NCBI RefSeq assembly: GCF_000496835.1
Contig: NZ_KI543237.1
Span: 185,521-249,520, forward strand
Source of the DNA: Thalassobacillus devorans MSP14
GTDB lineage: Bacteria; Bacillota; Bacilli; Bacillales; Halobacillaceae
Length of the DNA: 64,000 nt
Direction: 5' to 3'
The notes under the pieces were generated by a model. The model searched no databases. It saw only the letters and a program-made list of their open reading frames with translations, and had not been told where the DNA came from. The translations under genes were made by a program, and so were the position numbers. Shown one piece after another: positions 58,757 through 64,000 of this stretch; the stretch's first letter is position 1, and each line of letters begins with the position of its first letter.

Positions 58757-59653
58757 TTATACTTTCAAAAACTTACGTACACTCATGACGCTTCCCCAGA
58801 TTCCAATAAACACTCCGATGCCGAGAATCAATAAAGAAAGCTGCCATGCAAATGGATCGAAAGGAAGCAGCTGGATAAACTCGAATTGAATTTTATCTCT
58901 CAGCTTGTAATACAAGTAATAATAACCTGATACAACTGCCGTAATCGGGATGATAGCCCCGAGAACTCCCAGAAGCATTCCTTCAATGAAAAATGGCCAG
59001 CGAATGAAACCGTTTGTCGCTCCAACCAGCTTCATAATGCCTATTTCTTTTTTACGGGCAATAATTGTGATTTTAATCGTATTGGAAATCAGGAATATAG
59101 CCGTAAATACGAGCGCAATAATTAAAGCCAGACCGATGGTCCGTGCATATTCATTGAACTGAAGAAGTCTTTGGACGATTTCTTCTCCGTAGTTGACTTC
59201 TGAAACTCCTTTAATGCTTTTGATCTTATCCGCTACCGCTATGGTCTCGGTGGGATCTGAAGGTTTCACCACAAAAGCATCTTTCAGTGGGTTGCTTTGG
59301 TCAAATAGTTCAAAGGCTTTCCCTTCGTCGCCCATACTTTCAATCAACTGCTCCAGTTCCTTCTCTTTAGAAGAAAACTTGACACTTCTTACATCTGAAA
59401 TCGACTTCAACTCTTTTTCGACACGGTTGATATCCTGATCATCCTGAAGTGTCCGATCCAGCAATACTTTAATTTCTACATCCTTTTCAACTTCCTGCGT
59501 GATTTGATTTAAATTCAACATCAATGCAAGGAATACACCGACAAGTAGCAGTGTGGTGGTTACTGCCCCGACGGATGAAACAGTCATCCAGCCATTACGC
59601 CATACACTCTTGCTGCCTTCACGAAAATGTCTGCCCATTGTCCTAAGCTTCAT
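58757..59653 (-). CDS. ftsX: Cell-division ABC transporter permease FtsX
   Basis: Four-helix permease of 298 residues with a large extracytoplasmic loop (about 50-165) between TM1 and TM2 that binds the coiled coil of a hydrolase. The FtsX C-terminal helices and the KKEIGIMKLVGATNGFIRWPF coupling region are clear. The start at 59653 has GGGGTGAG upstream and overlaps ftsE by 11 bp. It transmits ATP hydrolysis by FtsE to cell-wall cleavage outside. Confidence 0.95.
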   Translation of the reverse strand: MKLRTMGRHFREGSKSVWRNGWMTVSSVGAVTTTLLLVGVFLALMLNLNQITQEVEKDVEIKVLLDRTLQDDQDINRVEKELKSISDVRSVKFSSKEKELEQLIESMGDEGKAFELFDQSNPLKDAFVVKPSDPTETIAVADKIKSIKGVSEVNYGEEIVQRLLQFNEYARTIGLALIIALVFTAIFLISNTIKITIIARKKEIGIMKLVGATNGFIRWPFFIEGMLLGVLGAIIPITAVVSGYYYLYYKLRDKIQFEFIQLLPFDPFAWQLSLLILGIGVFIGIWGSVMSVRKFLKV

Positions 59654-60329
59654 AACCGTACTCACCCCGGTGTTCATCACGCGCTACCAATCCATCTTCA
59701 ATGGCTATGACCCGTTTTCTCATTTTATCGACAATATCTTTACTATGAGTAGCCATCACTACGGTAGTTCCTGATGCATTTATTTCCTCTAAGATGCTCA
59801 TGATTTCCCATGAGGTTTCAGGATCAAGGTTTCCTGTAGGTTCGTCGGCAATCAGCAGCTTCGGATAATTGACGATAGCACGAGCAATCGATACCCGCTG
59901 CTGTTCACCACCCGACAACTCGTCCGGAATAAACCGTGCCTTGTTTTTCAGCCGAACCTGGTCTAATACATCCATGACCCGCTTTCGAATGTTTTTTTGC
60001 GACTCTTCTATCACTTCAAGTGCGAAAGCGATGTTTTCATAGACTGATAGTTTAGGAAGTAAACGGAAATCCTGATACACCACGCCGATTTGGCGGCGAA
60101 GTTTAGGGATTTTCCTTTCTTTTAATTTAGAAAGATTAATATTGTTCACTAATACGGTGCCTTTGGTCGGTTTCTCTTCACGGAACATCAATCGTGTAAA
60201 CGTCGACTTCCCAGCCCCGCTTGGACCTACTACATATACAAACTCGCCTTGAGCTATATGTACATCTATTCCATTCAAAGCCGTAACCCCATTTGGATAC
60301 GTCTTATAAACAGATTGCATTTCTATCAT
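59643..60329 (-). CDS. ftsE: Cell-division ABC transporter ATPase FtsE
   Basis: Cytoplasmic ATPase of 228 residues, identical in length to B. subtilis FtsE. Walker A GPSGAGKS is at 35-42, the signature LSGGEQQRVSIARAI and Walker B LLIADEPTGNLD follow, and the H-loop is MATHS. The start at 60329 has AAAGGTG eight bases upstream; the open frame to 60455 is unsupported. A TATAAT with an upstream TG lies at 60421-60426. Confidence 0.96.
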   Translation of the reverse strand: MIEMQSVYKTYPNGVTALNGIDVHIAQGEFVYVVGPSGAGKSTFTRLMFREEKPTKGTVLVNNINLSKLKERKIPKLRRQIGVVYQDFRLLPKLSVYENIAFALEVIEESQKNIRKRVMDVLDQVRLKNKARFIPDELSGGEQQRVSIARAIVNYPKLLIADEPTGNLDPETSWEIMSILEEINASGTTVVMATHSKDIVDKMRKRVIAIEDGLVARDEHRGEYGYEA

Positions 60330-60557
60330 ATAAAAATCACCTTTATTTTCCTTTGTTGTAATTCTCCTGTTGCTTAAGCATATATTTACCAAATCTGAAT
60401 TCTGCTGGATAACCATAAACATTATAACATCATCATTCGCCTTTTTATGACACAAAATTATTACATTTTCATTTCAAATTGACTTATTGCTTAACAAAAT
60501 TGCAATATTAGCCACGAATCGACAAATGATGCTGGCGGTTTTCATTGTAAAAAACAC

Positions 60558-60586
60558 AAAAAAGCTCGAGCAAGTGCTCAAGCTTC
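60558..60586 (-). terminator. Terminator after cccB
   Basis: AGCTCGAGC pairs with GCTCAAGCT (one mismatch) around AAGT, followed by six T on the minus strand; 20 nt past the stop. Confidence 0.8.
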
Positions 60587-60606
60587 TTTGTTAAGTATTA
60601 CCTTTT

Positions 60607-60966
60607 TTACTTTTGAGTAGCTAACCAGCCAGCAATCATCTCTGCATCTTCACCAGTAGCTTGCCCGGCAGGCATAGAACCTTTTCCGTTCTTGATGATT
60701 TCAAGAATTTCCTCTTTGGAATACTTGGATCCAACCTCTTTGAGAGAAGGGCCCGCACCACCAGAAAGATCACCGCCATGACAGCTTGCGCAGCTTTCCT
60801 GAAAAGCCTGTTCAGCAGCTGCAGTGTCAACTTCACCGCCGCCACCGTTTTCTTCTGTACCGGCATCGCCGCCGCCATTCTCTTCAGCGCCTTCATCTCC
60901 GCCGCCACCGCATGCTCCGAGCACTAGCGCAGAACCAAAAAGTACAGCCATTAACGCTTTCTTCAT
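60607..60966 (-). CDS. cccB: Cytochrome c551 lipoprotein
   Basis: Small c-type cytochrome of 119 residues anchored by a lipid at C19 (LGACGGG), followed by a flexible Gly/Glu-rich linker. Heme attachment CASCH is at 59-63 and the axial methionine is M98 (GKGSMPAG). It carries electrons on the outer face of the membrane. In B. subtilis cccB lies in the same place next to ftsE. It is a plausible electron donor to the copper nitrite reductase encoded at 32.3 kb. Confidence 0.94.
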   Translation of the reverse strand: MKKALMAVLFGSALVLGACGGGGDEGAEENGGGDAGTEENGGGGEVDTAAAEQAFQESCASCHGGDLSGGAGPSLKEVGSKYSKEEILEIIKNGKGSMPAGQATGEDAEMIAGWLATQK

Positions 60967-61033
60967 TTCTTTACTCCCCCAATCGAAGTAGTTTTATGAT
61001 AGCGTATACACCATCAAGAATATTATAACCAAT

Positions 61034-61909
61034 TCAGGAAGTTTTAAAACCCTTGCCTAGAACCTCTGTGGCGTTCATTGCCACAACAAATGCCTCCGGG
61101 TCAATCATTTTAACAGTTTGTGTCAATTTGATGAATTCGTTCTGCTGGACCACACACATGATCACTTTTCGGCTTTGTTCCGTGTATCCGCCTGAACCTT
61201 CAAGCACTGTGACTCCACGATCAATTTCATTCAAAATCGCTGCTCGTACTTCTTCGACATTCTCGGATATAATCATGACATTTTTTGAAGTGTTCAGGCC
61301 AACTTGTACAAAATCGATGGTCCTGCTGGTAGCAAACAAACCGATCAATGCATATAAACCCTCTTCCACGGAGAAAACAACGGCTGAAGTAGTAACAATC
61401 ATACCATCAAGCATTGCTAAGCTTATTCCCAACGGCAGGTGCGTATATTTATGAATGATTTGAGCTGCTAAATCAATTCCTCCAGTCGAGGCTCTGCCAC
61501 GAAAAACAATGCCAAGGCCCAGCCCCACGCCCATGCCTCCGAAAATAGCTCCCAATAAAGGATTTGGCGTAGCTGGTGACAACCCGCTTGTCAGGTAAAC
61601 GAAAAGCGGAAGAATAAGTGTTCCGACAAAAGATTTCAGTCCAAAGTTTTTACCAAGTATGATTACCCCTGTAATGAATAAGGGTACGTTCAATAAACCT
61701 TGCACCAGGCCTGGCTCCCAGCCGAAGACTCCTTTTGTGATGGTACTGATGCCGGCAACCCCACCTGATGCAATATTGTTAGGAAGTAAAAAGACGTTAA
61801 ATGCTAAAGCCACAAAAAAAGATCCGATTATCACAAAGCTATATTCCAAAAAATGCCGCAGTATACCCGGCATAGGTTCCCTGCGGTATCGATTTGCCAT
61901 CATCATCAT
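61034..61909 (-). CDS. yvjA: YitT-family membrane protein YvjA
   Basis: Membrane protein of 291 residues: five to six N-terminal helices (about 15-205) with the glycine-rich GLGLGIVFRGRASTGGID segment, then a cytoplasmic DUF2179 domain (about 210-291: LNEIDRGVTVLEGSGGYT) that may bind nucleotide. Function unknown. Start at 61909, the first of four ATG codons, with GAGGTGG six bases upstream. Neighbour of cccB as in B. subtilis. Confidence 0.88.
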   Translation of the reverse strand: MMMMANRYRREPMPGILRHFLEYSFVIIGSFFVALAFNVFLLPNNIASGGVAGISTITKGVFGWEPGLVQGLLNVPLFITGVIILGKNFGLKSFVGTLILPLFVYLTSGLSPATPNPLLGAIFGGMGVGLGLGIVFRGRASTGGIDLAAQIIHKYTHLPLGISLAMLDGMIVTTSAVVFSVEEGLYALIGLFATSRTIDFVQVGLNTSKNVMIISENVEEVRAAILNEIDRGVTVLEGSGGYTEQSRKVIMCVVQQNEFIKLTQTVKMIDPEAFVVAMNATEVLGKGFKTS

Positions 61910-62079
61910 TACTATCCACCTCATGTATGTTCATTCTGCACAGTAATAATCCTTCTATTCTCCATTATCTATCGCTCACGAGATAGGAGTATAACACTGG
62001 AAGCACACGCTGTAAACGACAATAAAATAACGTATTAACACGGTAAAGCGCATAAAAGCAACTGGACAGTAACTGGGAT

Positions 62080-62114
62080 AAAAACAAAGCTGGAGGGATA
62101 TTCGTCCCTCCAGC
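62080..62114 (-). terminator. Terminator after gtaB
   Basis: Perfect 10-bp stem GCTGGAGGGA (62089-62098) with TCCCTCCAGC (62105-62114), T-rich tail on the minus strand. Confidence 0.85.
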
Positions 62115-62123
62115 AAGAATTTT

Positions 62124-63002
62124 TTACATTTGTAGTGATTCTTCATCTACGATTTTTTTCAATAGTTCCATGATATCTTCGTGCATGTCGTCCCTGTTCA
62201 AAGCCATTTCGATAGTCGTTCGGATGAAACCGAATTGATCACCCACGTCAAAACGCTTGCCTTCAAATTCATAGGCGTAAACACCTTGGAAGCTGTTCAA
62301 TCGCCCAATCGCATCTGTCAATTGTATTTCACCGCCTGTTCCTTCCCCCTGGTCTGCCAGCAAATCCAGTATTTCCGGAGTAAGGATATATCGACCCATA
62401 ATAGCAAGATTAGAAGGCGCCTGTCCAGCTGGAGGCTTTTCAATAAAACTCTCCACTTCGTAGCTCCTGCCACCTTGTGACTTCGGTGCAATGATACCAT
62501 AACGGGAAGTTTCCTCTTCTGGTACTTGTTTAACACCGATAATGGAGGATTCTTTTTGTTCGTATTGTTCAATCAACTGCTTCAAACACGGGGTTTCTCC
62601 TTGGACAATATCATCGCCAAGGAGAACCGCAAACGGTTCATTGCTAATGAACTTTCGCGCACACCAGACCGCATGACCGAGTCCCTTCGGTTCTTTTTGC
62701 CTGATATAATGGATATCCACTTCTCCCGGCTCTTTTACTTTTTCAAGAAGATCCATTTTCCCTCTTTTATAAAGACTTTCCTCCAGCTCAAACGCGTGAT
62801 CAAAATGATCTTCAATTGCCCGCTTGCCTTTTCCCGTCACAATAATGATGTCTTCAATGCCAGATGCAATAGCTTCTTCGACAATATATTGGATAGTTGG
62901 TTTATCTACTATCGGAAGCATCTCTTTAGGCATCGCCTTCGTGGCCGGTAAAAAACGGGTACCGAGTCCTGCAGCCGGTATAATCGCTTTTTTAACCTTC
63001 AT
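62124..63002 (-). CDS. gtaB: UTP-glucose-1-phosphate uridylyltransferase
   Basis: Makes UDP-glucose for teichoic acid glucosylation, glycolipid anchors and polysaccharides. 292 residues, as in GtaB/GalU. The nucleotidyltransferase signature [19 protein letters not shown] is at 10-28 and the metal site is LLGDDIV. Cytoplasmic. It stands alone between yvjA and the symporter gene. Confidence 0.95.
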   Translation of the reverse strand: MKVKKAIIPAAGLGTRFLPATKAMPKEMLPIVDKPTIQYIVEEAIASGIEDIIIVTGKGKRAIEDHFDHAFELEESLYKRGKMDLLEKVKEPGEVDIHYIRQKEPKGLGHAVWCARKFISNEPFAVLLGDDIVQGETPCLKQLIEQYEQKESSIIGVKQVPEEETSRYGIIAPKSQGGRSYEVESFIEKPPAGQAPSNLAIMGRYILTPEILDLLADQGEGTGGEIQLTDAIGRLNSFQGVYAYEFEGKRFDVGDQFGFIRTTIEMALNRDDMHEDIMELLKKIVDEESLQM

Positions 63003-63071
63003 AACTATATCGCCTCATCCCAACAAATGTTTTCTTTCAGCATAGCAAATGCCCGTGCATTTAACTACTGA

Positions 63072-64000
63072 TTAACTTTGTATCCATGATTCTTCACCGC
63101 TTCTTTGGGTAGCAAGACTGACAGCCACATAGCCAGCCAGTGAAAGAATGATCGGTACGACTACCGTGTGTAATCCAAATAGGTTTGGAAGGTAAAGATG
63201 AAATAATATATAGGAAAGGATTCCGATTAACATGGAAGCCAAAGCGCCATGTTTATTCCCTTTTTTCCAGTAAAGTCCCATGATGACCGGCCAGATGAAT
63301 GCTGCTTCCAAACCTCCGAAAGCAAATAAGTTCAACCATATCAATAAATCCGGAGGATTTAGTGCCATTAAAAATACGAGTATTCCAAGCAAGGCAGTAA
63401 TAGTAAAACTAAGCTTCTTTACCTTTTTATGAGTAGCTTTCGGTTCAACATAATTCAAATACACATCTTTGACGACAGCTGAACTGACAACCAGCAGTAA
63501 GGAGTCCACTGTGGACATGATTGCCGCCATCGGAGCAGCCAGCACCACACCGGCAAGCCAGGCTGGCAGAACTTCTAGGGCAATCAATGGCATGACCTTA
63601 TCACCAACCTCAATGCCTGGCAGAATAGGACGTGCAAATACCCCGATCAGATGCATGTTGAGCATGATGAAACCTACCACGATGGTACCAATGATCAAAG
63701 CCCGATGCATGGCTTTGGAATTTTTATAAGACATCGCCCGAACGGTGACATGAGGAAGACCAACCACTCCCACACCTACCAGTATCCAAAAAGAAGATAC
63801 GTAACTTGCCGAAAGAGTTCCCTCAGCTCCAAATGGCGTAATCAAATTAGGGTTTTCCGACCGCAAATCCGTCATGATACTATCGATGCCGCCCCCCGCA
63901 ATGATGGTAGCAATCAACAGGACAAGCGTACCGAACAGCATGACAATCCCCTGGACCGTATCTGTCAAAGCTACCGCTCGAAAACCGCCTAGGATGACAT
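63072..64000 (-). CDS. Sodium:solute symporter, C-terminal part (PanF/PutP family)
   Basis: Partial gene: the frame is open to the window end, so the N-terminal helices lie outside. The visible 309 codons contain about eight hydrophobic segments and the SSF motif GGFRAVALTDTVQG at the edge, plus AAPMAAIMSTVDSLLLVVSS. The latter matches the sodium-binding helix of the LeuT-fold SSF proteins. Motif style is nearest to sodium/pantothenate and proline symporters; substrate not determinable. Confidence 0.85.
   Translation of the reverse strand, partial: VILGGFRAVALTDTVQGIVMLFGTLVLLIATIIAGGGIDSIMTDLRSENPNLITPFGAEGTLSASYVSSFWILVGVGVVGLPHVTVRAMSYKNSKAMHRALIIGTIVVGFIMLNMHLIGVFARPILPGIEVGDKVMPLIALEVLPAWLAGVVLAAPMAAIMSTVDSLLLVVSSAVVKDVYLNYVEPKATHKKVKKLSFTITALLGILVFLMALNPPDLLIWLNLFAFGGLEAAFIWPVIMGLYWKKGNKHGALASMLIGILSYILFHLYLPNLFGLHTVVVPIILSLAGYVAVSLATQRSGEESWIQS

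Noticed and set aside
60330-60455. 42-residue N-terminal extension of FtsE
   Set aside because: No ribosome-binding site; the ATG at 60329 gives the exact family length of 228 residues and a well-placed AAAGGTG.

Overview
The window reads as chromosomal DNA from an endospore-forming member of the Bacillaceae. Evidence: HPr kinase together with Crh, spore photoproduct lyase, bacillithiol biosynthesis (BshB2/YojF), MinJ, CtpB, and a gene order matching blocks of the Bacillus subtilis chromosome. The precise genus cannot be fixed from sequence reading; the dispersed palindromic repeats and the copper and nitrite genes would fit a marine or halotolerant relative, but that is a guess. No rRNA, tRNA, CRISPR array, prophage or transposase gene was seen.

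Layout. (1) 0.1-7 kb, minus strand: yvcI-rapZ-yvcK-whiA-crh, then trxB and a TPR protein. (2) 7-13.4 kb: complete hisZGDBHAF(IE) operon without hisC, with a clear sigma-A promoter at 13.44-13.47 kb. (3) 13.7-20.1 kb: hprK-lgt-yvoD-ppaX-yvoF-glpP followed by glpD behind a GlpP-type leader terminator. HprK (19.1 kb) and its substrate Crh (0.2 kb) lie in the same window. (4) 20.2-21.5 kb, plus strand: splA-splB. (5) 21.9-30.2 kb: yvlBCD, yojF-bshB2, and uvrB-uvrA with a LexA box over the promoter. (6) 30.4-53.6 kb: a mosaic of accessory genes, namely prfC, a copper nitrite reductase behind a textbook FNR-type promoter, a SWIM/SNF2 helicase, a CtaA-like protein, a HAD dehalogenase, CoA-disulfide reductase, a pseudouridine synthase, and then a copper-handling cluster (Csp3 copper store, Met/His-rich secreted proteins, multicopper oxidase, CopB ATPase, CcdA-like protein with a two-component system). 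(7) 54.4-63 kb: minJ, ctpB, an M23 hydrolase, ftsX, ftsE, cccB, yvjA, gtaB, and the end of a sodium:solute symporter.

In B. subtilis uvrAB and minJ-ctpB-ftsXE are close neighbours, so region 6 looks like about 24 kb of material inserted into a conserved block. Its copper part is bracketed by two members of a dispersed repeat family.

The most unusual non-coding signal is that repeat family: four intergenic elements of about 0.5 kb (4.07, 23.6, 38.8 and 53.8 kb) with 19-bp imperfect terminal inverted repeats and two internal palindromic modules. Two copies 49.7 kb apart differ at only 4 of about 475 positions, while the hairpin tips of the diverged copies show compensatory base changes. They resemble non-autonomous mobile elements whose folded structure is conserved.

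Functional threads: carbon-catabolite signalling (HprK/Crh), envelope growth and division (FtsEX with M23 hydrolase, MinJ, Lgt, DacF-type carboxypeptidase), DNA repair (UvrAB, SplB), thiol and sulfur redox (TrxB, bacillithiol, CoADR, rhodanese), and periplasm-side copper and nitrite chemistry (NirK, cytochrome c551, Csp3, MCO, CopB). Many start codons were moved inward from the longest open frame on ribosome-binding-site and family-length grounds; each case is stated.
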